64,000 bases of DNA from Liolophura sinensis. Its lineage: Eukaryota; Mollusca; Polyplacophora; Chitonida; Chitonidae. The translations under genes were made by a program, and so were the position numbers. This document shows, piece after piece, positions 1 through 18,531 of this stretch. The notes beneath the pieces are model-generated. The model saw nothing but the letters and a program-made list of their open reading frames with translations, was not told the DNA's origin and searched no databases. Every line of letters starts with the position of its first letter. Position 1 is the first letter of the stretch. The stretch spans positions 10,476,281 to 10,540,280 of the forward strand of contig NC_088301.1 of NCBI RefSeq assembly GCF_032854445.1, given 5' to 3'.

Positions 1-1450
1 AATTTTCTCGCTCTCATATCAAAATTATATCTCTTTCTGAGACCTTAGAATACTGAGGTTGTTGTTGTTATCAACCCATCGTTAACTTTGTTCTGAAATT
101 ACTACATTTTAGAAGGTTGCCGAGGTTTATTGGCGATCGTTTTATCTATAAATATTGCTACAAGTACTTACTTGTGCTTTAATCTTCAAGTCTCATTTGT
201 TTTTATAACCACATATTGACGATTTTTGTGCAGGGGGACGGCAGTCGATTCCATGCCGTCTTTCGTTGTCGCATGTTGTCACAATGCGTAAGTGCCTCAT
301 TAATATTCATGAGGCTTGAGTATTAGTAGCAAAATTTTCCTCAAATCTAGAGGGAGACGTTCCTGTTTGTCCCCTGAAGATGGCACAAGTGTCCATAGAT
401 GCTGATGAGACAGTAGTGCATATTAACGCCTTGATTTAGGGCAGTAACTGTTGGCGTTGAAAATACAGTTGTTTTCTGAATTTATCAGTCTTCTAATCTA
501 CTTTAGTCATTAGTTTGTGTTTTACAAACACAAGGATTGCCATACAGACCTGGCCTCTTAATTCATTTGTTAATGCTTTTTTCACTCAAGGGAAAAATTG
601 CCCCAAGAATGGGAGTAAACCTTAACTAATGGATAAGCGCCCTGAGACTTGTCGCTGTACTGAATTAAACACTGAAGGCCTTAGTCAATTTTCACAGTTG
701 TCATGGTAACCAGATAGGCATTTTCCTTATATATACCATATATAATTTCGTGTCAGGTTTACTACTCCAACTGTTTTCTGCATAAAGTTTTCATTTTTGG
801 TGGACACATTTGCCCACCTGCGCGGTTGTCATGGTAGCCACATACCTATTATAAACGCCCATAAAGATTCCCCTTGGGTTATACTCATCACAGTGCTGCT
901 GGTATTCTTTCATACATTTCAAACAAATGCATTTGTGGATCAGTATGTTGTGTTCACCTGCACTTTTGTTGACCTTTGATTTGATCAGTACAGATGATAT
1001 GTTTTATTTTATGATTCAATTAAACTGCTTCATGGACGGGTAGTTGACAATATCAGGCTGTAAGATTTTGCTGTTTTTTGACACTTTTTGAGTGTTGCTA
1101 CATGTAGGTACCTGTTAAATGTCTCTTCCAGGCACTCCGGTTTTCTTCACCCGTAAACCTATTTGACATCATATACCCTAAATGACCATAAATTTCGACA
1201 ATTGCTAACTTGCCCATCTTTCCTGATTCTGAGAGTTGGGAGGTTTGCTTGGAAGATGGGTTGATATTCTGCTGGAAATTTGAAGTTTCAGCACTTAAAT
1301 GTTTTGTGACATTGGGGGTAAAATTTTAGGTCATTTAGGGTAAGTTAATAAATTTTGAGCCTGGCATTAAACACCAGTCAACCAATATGCATATACACTG
1401 GCTGGCAGACTTACTGTGTATGTCCAAGTGCTGTATTCTGTGATGTTTAG
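1..1450. other. Upstream or intronic sequence of the kinase gene
   Basis: No convincing coding exon was found. The kinase exon at 1451 starts inside a codon (phase 1 on entry), so an earlier exon must end with one base of the first glycine-loop codon. I looked for a donor preceded by sequence encoding a Leu-Gly loop start and did not see one here. The stretch contains a MITE at 1176-1340 and a small segment at 234-287 bounded by AG and GTAAGT that does not fit the protein. Confidence 0.6.
1176..1340. mobile_element. MITE with CCCTAAATGACC terminal inverted repeats
   Basis: The left end reads CCCTAAATGACC and the right end GGTCATTTAGGG, a perfect 12-bp terminal inverted repeat, extended imperfectly by AAATTT-like sequence. 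The element is flanked by TA on both sides, which fits the TA target duplication of Tc1/mariner-type elements. It is about 165 bp long with no coding capacity. Related copies or fragments are at 16810-16927, 17638-17900, 32036-32273 and 59607-59800. Assignment to the mariner superfamily is inferred from the TA alone. Confidence 0.75.
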
Positions 1451-7713
<6,263 letters not shown>

Positions 7714-8618
7714 CGCGAATTGCGACAGATTGCAGCAATGCGACAGAAGTGGGGAGTTTCTCTTTTAGCAAGACAGGTGTGATGACAGCGTTACATGTGA
7801 TGTGCCTGGGACAAACAGTGACAGGTGCGTGTTCATTACAAGAGATCTGAGAGACAAGAGCGGGATAATGTGTCAAGGAGCATAGCTTCTCAAGGTGATC
7901 AGGTCACGTCGTCACAGTGGTTATCGTTTGTGTACCTCTGTATACACCGTGCTTAGGATTTGTGTCAGCAGCTGCTCATCACTGTAATAGAGCAACACTG
8001 TGCTGACTTCATGACTGAGAGGATCTCATCACACAACGCACCCCCCCTCCCCCCCACCTTTGATCCCGTCACTTAGGATCACCGTGGTTAGAATCTCGTC
8101 ACGCTGTCATTATCGTCGTAGTGTAACGCCCTCTCTTCTGCCAGAGTGGTACAGATCCTGTTGTGACAGCCATGGTATTGTAATACAACGTCATGCTGAC
8201 AGCGCCCTGACCAGTCACAGTATACCGTCAGGAGTGGCTGTGACCATGGCAACTGTCACACGTGTCATCGTCACAACACTGTTACTGTCATGGAATCATT
8301 CGGCAGTGAGTGTGCTGTGTTTAAATGCAGGGGGGAATAATGTTCACAAAGGTCAGAGGTCAACTGTACAGACTAATACAAGGTGCACTACGCATAATAG
8401 ATGTAAACATTGTTTTATATTAATTTTAATTCAAGTATCTGTGTTACTTCCAGATTTTAAGTTTTATTTTATATTTTGTACATAATTTATCGTTGTTTAC
8501 TGCAAAAGTGGAATTATTTTGGCTTGATGAGTGACCTGACTTTTATCTGATTTACAGCAGAGAGTGCTATATAAATACATTGTATACATACGTACATATA
8601 GATATAAATATAAATATA

Positions 8619-8622
<4 letters not shown>

Positions 8623-8677
<55 letters not shown>
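8623..8677. repeat. TA dinucleotide microsatellite
   Basis: About 27 uninterrupted TA units, preceded by an interrupted ATAAATATAAATATAAAC tract. Confidence 0.97.
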
Positions 8678-8678
<1 letters not shown>

Positions 8679-9551
8679 TATCCGTTAGAGTGTGTGGTCT
8701 CAGTAGTGCCTGACCCTTGGTATTTGACATCTCTAGGCCTGTAGTAGTCTGTATAGAACTGCCTTCCTCTGGGAAATCCATAAGTATCCTACATCTCTGT
8801 AGTTGACCAGGAGCTACCAAATTTTTGTGTCATTGCCATAAACTTGTAACTGTATATGTGCTGCATAGTGGCTGCATGTACAGGCATTATTACGATCAAA
8901 CTGCACTTGATTATCTCCCTTGTCTTTGCTCTCCAATGTTTTATTGGTTCAATAATTATGGCCATCCACATCACCAAAACCAGTTCCATACATGTACCTG
9001 TATTTGTAATAGACAAACCATTGTTGATGTATCATCCTTCCCACATCATCACCTTGACCATGCCCAGCCTTTTTTCTTCATATTACCACTGGAATGACGG
9101 GAATTAGTTTGAGTGAATCAGTTCAATTATAGTTTCATTCATCATGTACTCTCGTTTAATGATGGAGAACTTACATGTATAGCGATCGCTTTTTCTCTCC
9201 GTCCGCTCAAATTTATGCGGAGCATATCTCAGCAGTTATTAGGCATACTATTCTTAAATCACACAAATTGTGCAAATGAGGTTATTTTTTCACATTTGGA
9301 TCTTTTTTAGGAATTGTCTGCCCTTGCGCATATTTTCCAGGCCATTGATATTTCAGAGAAAAATTGTGCAAGCCATACCTCAGCTATTATTTGGGATGGG
9401 ATTCTTGAAGTCAAATGACCTGCAGTTGAGCACCGTTTAGAAACTTTTTCACATTTTCATCGCTTGCAGGAGTTGTCTGCCCTTGTGCTTATTTTGTGGT
9501 GCATATTGATTAGCTAATTTGTGCTTGCACTTTCCTATACGTCAGAATATA

Positions 9552-9552
9552 C

Positions 9553-9592
<40 letters not shown>
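9552..9592. repeat. TA dinucleotide microsatellite
   Basis: About 20 TA units following GTATACG-type sequence. It lies immediately left of the tRNA-headed SINE-like segment. Confidence 0.95.
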
Positions 9593-9594
<2 letters not shown>

Positions 9595-9636
9595 GGTATC
9601 TCGCCCTGATATGGCATACAGTTAGGCTTCTCCACA

Positions 9637-9850
9637 GGACCCTCTGTGGCTGAGTGGTCTAAGGCGCTTGCCTGATGTTTTCTCTAGCCTCCCACTAATG
9701 AGGTTAAAACTAGAATCCAGCTCATGCTGTATTCTCCCTGGTTTTAATTGGGTAAACTTGTGTCAGTGAAGCTTGCCGAGGAATGGGGGTTCCCTACAGG
9801 CTGTCAAGCTTTCTCACAACATAATTTACAGTCTGCAGTCATATTAGCTG
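9637..9850 (+). mobile_element. SINE-like element with tRNA-Leu/Ser-like head
   Basis: The segment CTGTGGCTGAGTGGTCTAAG followed by GCGCTTGCC is an A-box region resembling class II tRNAs. A degraded B-box-like GAGGTTAAAACTAGAATCC lies about 45 bases downstream. The later part, with AGCTCATGCTGTATTC and GGGGTTCCCTACAGGCTGTC, distantly resembles the body of SINE family 1. It is not a functional tRNA gene, because no acceptor-stem pairing or intact T-loop is present. Confidence 0.5.
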
Positions 9851-9900
9851 ATTATTACCCAAGCTAGCAATCAACCAACCACATATGAGAATCTGATACA

Positions 9901-10051
9901 TATATTTATTATTTATTTGATTGGTGTTTTATGCCGTACTCAAGAATATTTCACTTATATGACGACGGCCAGCATTATGGTGGGTGGAAACCGAACAGAG
10001 CCCGGGGGAAACCCACAATCATCTGCAGGTTGCTGACAAACCTTCCCACTC
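9901..10051 (-). mobile_element. SINE family 1, 3' fragment
   Basis: Reads as the reverse complement of the family tail and body: TTTGATTGGTGTTTTATGCC, GTACTCAAGAATATTTCAC, CCAGCATTATGGTGG and CATCTGCAGGTTGCTGAC. It lacks the tRNA-like head, as expected from 5' truncation. Confidence 0.85.
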
Positions 10052-10815
10052 TGATACATATAGGATCTTAAGTGGACTGTTTGGTGTCAAAGTTTAACTT
10101 GTAAGTTTCTGGAACTGACACAAAGTGTGCAGAATGATCTGAAGTGACGAACATGTATAAGTGTATCGCATCTATTCTCAGGCGTTTGCCCATGTTATTG
10201 AATCCACACCTCTGCAAAGTACATGTATGTCTTTTTTGTTGTTGTTGTGTTTTTTTTTTTCTTTGCGTCTTATTCAGGTGGCGTATTTACACACAAGTAC
10301 ATTCGATTTCTTAAAAATATATCAATTCTGTGCAATGGCTGAGTGTGCTATATTTGTATTTTTCTGAAGGGGAGGGGGGACATACATCTTTGCAAGCTCT
10401 GCACACACTTTATATCCCATAGATTTGTCTCCCTGAAATCTTGATCCCGGTTTGGTTTTGTTAGTGTGCCTACATTCCATTTTCTACAGTGTTCACTGTC
10501 CTCACTTCTGTTAGTTAATTTCTGTTTTGCGTTTGTTAGTGTTCCTCCGTTTCCATTCTCCATCATCCTTTGGCTCTGTTACAGGCTTTCTCAACAATTC
10601 TAGATTGGCAATATTTAACCAAAGGTTCCAACTTTTTACCCAAAATATTTTCTGTAAAATTGATGGGCAAAATTGAAAAAAGTTTTCTTAATTTTACACA
10701 ACCATTGCTGTCATTTCATCCATTGATATTGTTTCCAATATCTGTGTTTTCTAGCATTTTGACCAACCCATAATTATTTCAGTGCAACCTGGGAATTATT
10801 GAAGTCTGGCTTGGT

Positions 10816-11480
10816 GTTACCATTACCATACAAATCACCCCGGAGTTACCATTATCATTACCACACACATGAGCCTGGTGTCACCATTACCACACACATG
10901 AGCCTGGTGTTACCATTGCCACTCAAATGAGCCTGGTGTTATCATTACCGCACACATGAGCCTGGTGTTACCATTACCACACACATGAGCCTGGCGTTAC
11001 CATTACCACACACGAGCCTCGTGCTACCATTAACACACAAACGAGCTTCGTGTTACCATTACCACACACATGAACCTCATGCTACCATTACCACACAAAT
11101 GAGCCTGGTGTTACCATTACCACACATATCGACTTGGCGTTACCATTACCATACAAATAAGCCTCATGTTGCCATTACCATACACATCGGCTTGGTCTTA
11201 CCATTACCACACAAATGAGCCTGGCGTTACCATTACCACACACACATGAGCCACATGTTACCATTACCACACACACAAGCCTCGTGTTCCCATTACCACA
11301 CACATGAGCCTCGTGATACCATTACCACACACAAGAGCCTGGCGTTACCATTACCATACACAGCAGCTTGGTGTTACCATTACCACACATGAGCCTGGTG
11401 TTACCATTACCACACATGAGCCTGGTGTTACCATTAACATACAAATGAGCCTAGTGTTACCATTACCGTACACATCGGTT
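10816..11480. repeat. Minisatellite of about 29 bp, about 22 copies
   Basis: The unit reads GAGCCTGGTGTTACCATTAC plus CACACACAT, with unit lengths from 27 to 33 bases and many substitutions. Open frames across it encode runs such as MSLVLPLPHT and are repeat by-products, not genes. Confidence 0.93.
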
Positions 11481-12059
11481 TGTTGTTACATTGGAGTTTC
11501 GTGTTTATTCAGGTGTTCACACGTTCTTTTTGCAAGATAAAGCTTTAGCTATACACATATAACAGCAGGGCTGCAATGTACCAAAACTTAGCTGCAATTT
11601 TCTGTACTGAAATAAGTGAAGACCATTGAATACACCTGCTCTAATGAGAATCAAATTTGTGTTTTCTATTATTTTTCTTGTAGTATACACACGAAATGTT
11701 TCATGTTGCAGGGATACTTTTCATATTTACTCTTTTATCAAATGAGACATTTTGCTTATTGTTTCAAAAATAAAACGCAACTGATAATGTTGGCAAATTT
11801 TATGACATCTACATGTAGTTGTATTGAGTGAATGTGATCATCTGCCGACTAGGCCCAATATCCTGGTTGTCATACAGAAGAGAGCACACTTTAGTTTAAA
11901 TGTGGAATTCAATTCAGTATGATGCTCAACGTTCAGTCAAGTAGCCTAGGTGTTGTTTAGTAAAAGAAACAAACTGTTAAAACCATCTCGTATGACAATG
12001 CCTTTTAGCACCTTTTCTCAGAGCAGTATTTCCCTAATTGATCATAGACCCCTTAATTA
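11481..12059. other. Intergenic sequence
   Basis: AT-rich with no recognisable gene or repeat. An AATAAA is present near 11769 on the + strand; nothing ties it to the kinase transcript. Confidence 0.5.
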
Positions 12060-12190
12060 CTCCTGTGATACTATACCCCAGTAATACCAGATCTCAGTAA
12101 TACCAGACCCCAGTAATACCAGATCACAGTAATACTAGACCCCAGTAATACAAGAACCCAATAATACTGAACACAAGTAATATTAAACTC
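12060..12190. repeat. Short degenerate repeat of about 15 bp
   Basis: Repeated CCCAGTAATACCAGA-type units (CCAGTAATACCAGATCTCAG and variants), about eight to nine copies with drift. Confidence 0.8.
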
Positions 12191-12283
12191 TTTTAATACT
12201 AGATTCCTGTAACACTAGACCCACTGAGCATGACCTGTCATTCTCATAAGCAATACCCTCAAGTTGCAAGATAACCCATGTCC

Positions 12284-12540
12284 CTATATGTGAGATAGGC
12301 TGTGTTTCTTGATGTGGGATGGGCTGTGTTTCTTGATGTGAGATAGGCTGTGTTTCTTGATGTGAGATAGGATGTTTCTTGATGTGAGATAGGCTTTGTT
12401 TCTTGATGTGGGATGGGCCGTGTTTCTTGATGTGAGACAGGCTTTGTTTCTTGATATGAGATAGGCTTTGTTTCTTGATGTGAGATAGGCTGTGTTTCTT
12501 GATGTGGGATGGGCTCTGCTTGTTGATGCAAGATAGGTTA
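12284..12540. repeat. 24-bp minisatellite, about 10 copies
   Basis: The unit is AGATAGGCTGTGTTTC plus TTGATGTG, with variants GGATGGGC and one shortened unit. Because 24 is a multiple of three, the reverse strand reads as repeating SHQETQPI or SHIKKQSL peptides, which are not taken as coding. Confidence 0.93.
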
Positions 12541-12934
12541 TTTCTTGGTGCGAGATTCAATGTCCAGAGGGTCAGTGTGTCTTATATTCCTTTCAATATT
12601 TTAAACATTGACATTTTAAGCACATATCTTAAACATCTCCAGCCAACCAATCTCAGATCTACGATGATGATAAACTTGATATGATTCGTCCAGGTTGTTC
12701 TGATAACGGCAAATTTCCATATAAACTTAAGCAGCATTGGAGTTATATTTTACACCAATTGACAGGTTCATTCATATGTCCTGTTACATTCACCCAAAAA
12801 AGATTCAGGCAGGATGCTAAGACCACTTAAAAAATTCACTTATTTTATCATTGGTCAGTTTAAAGTGTGAAACAAACTCATTTTGATGATGTTTATATTT
12901 CCTCCATGTGACAGGAAGGATAGGCCTAGAATAG

Positions 12935-14030
12935 CTAAATAGGGTGTGGATAAAAAGGAATACATGTAACACATGGGTGTGGATAAAAAGGAATACATGT
13001 AACACATGGGTGTGGATAAAAAGGAATACATGTAACACATGGGTGTGGATAAAAAGGAATACATGTAGTACATGGAGTGGATAAAAAGGAATACATGTAA
13101 CACATGGGTGTGGATAAAAAGGAATACATGTAGTACATGGAGTGGATAAAAAGGAATACATGTAACACATGGGTGTGGATAAAAAGGAATACATGTAGTA
13201 CATGGAGTGGATGAAAAGGATTACATGTAGCACATGGGTGTGGATAAAAAGGATTACATGTAACACATTGGTGAGGATAAAAAGGAATACATGTAGTACA
13301 TGGGTGAGGATAAAAAGGAATACTTGTAACACATGGGTGTGGATAAAAGGAATACATGTAACACATGGGTGTGGATAAAAAGGAATACATGTAGCACATT
13401 GGTGAGGATAAAAAGGAATAAATGTAGCACATTGGTGAGGATAAAAAGGAATAAATGTAGCACATGGGTGAGGATAAAAAGGAATACATGTAGCGCATTG
13501 GTGTGGATAAAAAGGAATACATGTAACACATGGGTGTGGATAAAAAGGAATACATGTAGCACATGGGTGTGGATTAAAAGGAATACATGTAGCACATGGG
13601 TGAGGATAAAAAGGAATACATGTAGCACATGGGTGTGGATAAAAAGGATTACATGTAACATGGGTGAGGATAAAAAGGAATACGTGTAGTACATGGAGTG
13701 GATGAAAAGGAATACATGTAGCACATGGGTGTGGATAAAAGGAATACATGTAGCACATGGGTGTGGATAAAAAGGAATAAATGTAGCACATGGGTGGGGA
13801 TAAAAAGGAATAAATGTACATGAGTGAAGATAAAAAGGAATACATGTAGCACATGGGTGTGGATAAAAAGGAATACATGTAGAACATGGGTGTGGATAAA
13901 AAGGAATACATGTAGCACATGGGTGAAGATAAAAAGGAATACATGTAGCACCTGTGTGAGGATAAAAAGGAATACATGTAGTACATGGAGTGGATAAAAA
14001 AGAATAAATGTAGTACACAGTGTGCGTGGA
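12935..14030. repeat. 33-bp minisatellite, about 33 copies
   Basis: The unit is GGATAAAAAGGAATACATGT plus AGCACATGGGTGT, with common variants AACACATGG, AGTACATGGAGT and GGTGAGGAT. Several units are a few bases shorter. Open frames up to 389 codons on the - strand arise because 33 is a multiple of three; they consist only of CYMYSFLSTPM-like repeats with no start context or homology. Confidence 0.96.
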
Positions 14031-17000
14031 TATGAATAAGGCATTGCTAAATGAATAGCGAGGGGCAGTGGTTTACTCTGTTAAGTTTGGTTTCCCTTAC
14101 CCATTAATATTACAGGAGTCCCCTTCAAATAAGCAATGAATTGAGTGCGGCATTAAAATTGATCAAATAATAAATCAAATAAATCTGAAGGGAGGTGTTG
14201 CAATCAGATGAGAATCTTACTTGATGGTATCAGAAAGAGAGGATTGATTTGTACCAGTGAAAGAAAATGTCATTTTTACGTAGTGTAATTATTACATTTT
14301 GATGCACATGTATTTGGGAAGTAGGCATAAAGGTCAGCAATGGTGTTGGGTTTTATTTTTTTTTTCAAAGAACACAAAACAGTCCAACTGGTGTGGAAAA
14401 GGTATTCGCTGTATGGCATATAGTAAAGGGCAAGGCAAAGGGTGCTCATGGCACAATTTTAGAATGATGGTTTTGCACAAAGTAGCCTGTAATTGAGCAG
14501 ATACCAAGGTGTGAAGTAAACAGTTCAGCAGATTAAGTTGTTATGATCTTGTAATTTCATGAAGGATGTGTCTGTACATAAAACATAGAGCAGCACACTG
14601 GAAGCAGTTGAGCAAAACAACAAATATTATCATGCAGCAATGAAGTTTTCTTTTTTTTTTCTGTTAATTGTTGTTGTATTATGTAATTCATCTTCTTGTA
14701 AATACTTCCTGATTCATCCTCCTTCATCTTCTTTTTTTTTGTTTTTTTTTTTCGTTTTTCCTACTTTTGTCTCATTCTAGAGAGTGATTGCTCGAGATAA
14801 TGCTACTTTGCTCATTTGCCCATCTTAAATATTAAAGATGTCAAATGCGTTTGAGAACATGATACACTCATAGTAGTATAACCAGTGCTGTTTAGATTTG
14901 TGCGAGTAATTACATTCCTTAGTTGTACATTCCATATATCCTTAGTTGTACATTCCATATATCCTATCTGTCCCAACGTTGTGCAATAGAGAGATGTGAG
15001 GTGGAGAACACATCCAGAAACATACCCCGGTTTATAAGACATCTATATTCTCACTAACTTAAATTACATTATGCAGAAACACTTAAGTACAGCTTTGTCA
15101 TTATTGTACTATGTTTATATTCTTATCATTATAGCGAACATTCCATATTTGTAATAGGATGACCTAAACTCTTTGTTCTTAGTTGGAAAGAGCCAGCTTG
15201 TGTGAAACCTAGCAAGTTGATCTGTCTCTTTGAAACATTTGGCATATATTCTGTCCCACAGAGAAAGAATGCTGTGTAAGGCATCCATTCCAAGAAAAAA
15301 AGTTTCTTCAATCAATCTTTTGAGGTTTTACATAAAAGAACCATTTACTGGAAGGCAAAGGCTTCACCCCATTGTCATCAGCAAGAATTTAGTGGTGTTT
15401 TCATGAAAGAAATCACTTGTGTTCATGTAGACATTGATACCATGACAAGGTCACTCGTTCAATATTTGATATACTGTAGCTAAGATAACTGCTCTAGATT
15501 TGCAGGTTATATTCTTTAACTGCTGAAGACTTCATGACGAATGCTTTACAAAAGATGAACAGTTCCATGACTTTTTTTTTAATGCTGGACAAATTTTAGA
15601 CATTTTCTGTGAATTAAAAGTGAAAACTCGTACTGTTTTAGTATTATTGTAAATGTTATTAGTTTTATCATCATGAAGGCATTCACCCCCAGTTGCTCCA
15701 GGCCATTCAACTAAAACTGAACTGTTTATAAATGACAATGGACAAAGACTAAACTTACAATTTTTTATTATTATTATTTATTTAAGTGTATATTCTCTGT
15801 TGTGACACCAGCTAAATTGTTCTTACGCCTTTGGATTGGTTGGAACAGATATGTTTTCTGTTCAACTGTACAGTGACATGTAATTTTAATTAGGTAATTA
15901 GTGACACATCAGTGCTGTTTTTCTCATTGGATCAGTGACCATCAAGTCCACAAAGCCCTTGGTGTTTCCCCATTAAATTGTGGCTGCACAGGATCTAAAC
16001 TGCTTTAAAGACACCTTGTTGGCGAGGTCTCAAATTGAGATGGTCCCTAGATCTGGCATCCTGTCACCTGATGTTAATTTGAGATGGTCCCTCATTCCAT
16101 GTCTTGATGTATTTAAAGTCATTGTACTGTTATAAGTCGGACGCCGTTGGAACTACCTTAGATATATATATATATATATGTCGCGCAAGCATCCTGTGGG
16201 CGAGTAACCAAATAGACTTGTGATACAGTTGTCATGGTAACCATGAAGGTTACATGGTTACCATCTAGCTCCCTTCACTCAGCTTCATGTTGGCTCAATC
16301 TTCTTTCTTTCAAGTGCTATAGAAACTATAAACTTTGTTCACATTTTTGTGGATGTTTTTACTTTTTCAATAAATGATCAAAATGATCTTCAGTTCAATA
16401 AATTCTTCCTAATGTAAAACCTTTTTACTTCGTTTTTGTCAATTTTTTCGCTTTCTTCACTGACAGTTGTAGCAGGACAATGGGCCCCATCAAATACTCC
16501 CAGTGGAAATGTGTAGCAATACCACTGTCACAAACCTGCTTCAATTCTATTGGTTCTTTAAAACTATAAACACATTGCTTTGCTTTCTGGGGCTATAACT
16601 AAACACTTCAACAAGAAAAGGGAAATGCTGAAATAAATGGGGTATCTTTTTTCATATAATGGCATCTCGGTCCATTCCCATCTGGATTGACTATTATTCT
16701 CAGGTGACACATGGGTACAACCAGTTTGGTCAGAAATCATAAAAAGCAGGAATCAATACTACACTACAAAGCTTGCATTTAAACATGACTAACTTACTTA
16801 TCTTGCTTCATTCTGCTCTTAGAAAGTTGGGTTGAGGTTTGTTTGAAAGGTAGGTGCAAGTTTCAGCACCAAAGTAATATTTTAGGACCTTATTTGCCTG
16901 TAAAAATGTACCCTATTGGGCGAAATTTAAAGGAATGTTAAAGTTTCATCCACACTGGATTTCCAAAGTTTTGTGAAAGCGACCAATAAGCTGGCTCTGT

Positions 17001-17129
17001 ACCAGAAAATGGAGAGACTATTGACAAAGAACCAATCAACCACTGACTGGGACCTTAACGTCTTTATTCCTGATGATTTACTCCAAATACTTGATAAAAA
17101 GTAAACTCCGGATACCCCAGATAAAAAGG
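14031..17129. other. Intergenic sequence
   Basis: Mostly unique AT-rich sequence. A SINE-tail-like trace (GAGTGCGGCATTAAAATTGA then AATAAATCAAATAAATC) lies near 14135-14185. A short duplication of CTTAGTTGTACATTCCATAT lies at about 14918-14962. Two AATAAA signals near 16368 and 16398 and a MITE fragment at 16810-16927 are present. No coding exon was recognised. Confidence 0.5.
16810..16927. mobile_element. Fragment of the CCCTAAATGACC MITE family
   Basis: Shares the internal core of the 1176-1340 element and its relatives: GTTTGAAAGGTAGG, AAGTTTCAGCACCAAAGTAA, TATTTTAGGACC and TTGCCTGTAAAAATG. The terminal repeats are eroded. Confidence 0.6.
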
Positions 17130-17330
17130 TTTCCACTAGACTCTTCAGTTTCCTCCAGGCACCCAGGTTTCCACCAGCCTCTGCAGCCTCCTTCATTTAC
17201 ACAAGTTTCCTCCAGGCACACAAGTTTCTCCCAGGTATACAGGTTTCCTGCAGGCACCCAAGTTTCCACCAGGCTCTGCAGTCTCCTCCAGGTACACAGG
17301 TTTCTTCCAGGTGCTGCAGTGTCCTCCCAT
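17130..17330. repeat. Degenerate CAGGTTTCC-rich tandem repeat
   Basis: Units such as TCCTCCAGGCACACAAGTTT, CAGGTTTCCACCAGCCTCTG and CAGGTACACAGGTTTCTTCC recur about every 21 bases. Open frames on both strands here are repeat-derived. Confidence 0.8.
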
Positions 17331-18531
17331 CTTTTGACCAAGCAGTACAAAGTGCAAATGTGTGTACATGTATATCACTAAATGAATTACCAGTCATGCC
17401 AAGAAGCAGTAAAGGCCATTGATAGATATCACTCACTTGGCTGGGAATAGCCATCACACATTGCAGGTGTTCACAGGCATGCTTTGAACACACGTATTTC
17501 TTGGGAGAATTTACAGTATACTGATTACACGGAGTCATTTATTTCATTGGCTGTTGTTTATTATGCCTTTCCCAAGAATTTTTCACTGCTGAGTACCCTT
17601 TTTCTTCAATCTTTTCACATGTTCCCCTGATATTGTTTTAAGGCCATTCTGAGGATATTTCTCCCTCTGGATTAAAAACATGATGCTTTCTGTGAAGCCC
17701 TGATGTTGGCAAACCAACCAAAACACGAATTCTCACCATTATCGAAACATTAAAGTAGATACATTCCATGTAAAGTTGCCCCCAAACATGCAGAAAGTTT
17801 GGAGAAATGGGGTATGCCCTAAGGTTGTCTGATTCCAAGAGTTTTACCATTCTGTAATTGGTGTTTTGAAATTTGTCTGAAAGATAGGATACCATAATGG
17901 AAAAATGTAATTTTCAGCACAAAAAGTAATCCTCAATTGTTTTTGCTTTTGCAGGGAGGGGGGGGGGGGATAAATTTTTGTGTTGAATACAATATACAAC
18001 AAACAGTGGTTATGTAATCTGGGAAGAGAAATCTGTGGGTAACTATTGCCATTCCTTATTGATGTACTGGAACATGTATTGTAACCAGCAATCTACATCT
18101 ATAGCTATAAGCTTGACATCTCACCTGAACCATTTAGCAAATGCTGAATTTGAGCCTGTGATCTGCTTAGAAAATCCTCAGCTGTAGAAAGAACACCATT
18201 TTTACAGCGAACTGAACCAGCAAGGGCTCCTACATGTACTGCAGTACTTGCACCGAGTTTAGCATTTTCCAAGTGACACATTTTGCTTGATCAGGTGTTG
18301 GCACCAAAAGTATCACTCTATATCCTTTATACCCTTCCGAGTTTGCAGGTGAGATACAGTTCTTGACAACCTAACTCATTTCTGCAGCTGTTAAAATCGA
18401 TATTTACATATTCATCAGCGTTGAAAACTGCCTTTAATCAGGATAAATATATTATGTAGATTTCACACATATATTTTTCTGTCCTTCAGTCACAAACACA
18501 AAACAAAGTCATTTTGCACTTTTTTTTACAT
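17331..18531. other. Intergenic sequence beyond the proposed NFI 3' end
   Basis: Contains a diverged MITE-family fragment at about 17638-17900 (AAATTTGTCTGAAAGATAGG, TAATTTTCAGCACAAAAAGT) and a G-tract near 17955. No gene was recognised. Confidence 0.5.

Larger units (their letters stand above)
7714..10815. other. Kinase 3' flank and intergenic sequence
   Basis: The first several hundred bases are presumably kinase 3' UTR; no clear poly(A) signal defines its end. The stretch contains two TA microsatellites (8623-8677 and 9552-9592), a tRNA-headed SINE-like segment (9637-9850) and a SINE family 1 fragment (9901-10051). An open frame at 8060-8485 has no recognisable motif and is not annotated as a gene. 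Confidence 0.6.

Noticed and set aside
234-287. 54-nt segment between GTGCAG and GTAAGT resembling a small kinase exon
   Set aside because: In the only frame that would join the 1451 exon, it places arginine at the first glycine-loop position and encodes nothing resembling the SYK linker. The splice-like borders may be chance or belong to another isoform.
8060-8485. 141-codon + strand open frame downstream of the kinase
   Set aside because: No motif, and it lies where the kinase 3' UTR is expected. Its length is plausible by chance in a less AT-rich stretch.
9639-9720. Possible tRNA-Leu or tRNA-Ser gene
   Set aside because: The A-box region is good but the B-box region is decayed and acceptor-stem pairing is not seen. 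It is treated as a SINE-like head.
10816-11480. Possible CRISPR-like array
   Set aside because: Units are contiguous tandem repeats with no spacers, and the genome is clearly animal. The same applies to the other arrays in the window.
12817-13986. 389-codon open frame on the - strand rich in CYMYSFLSTP repeats
   Set aside because: It is the 33-bp minisatellite read in a stop-free frame. Other frames on both strands are also long, and no domain, splice or start signal supports coding.
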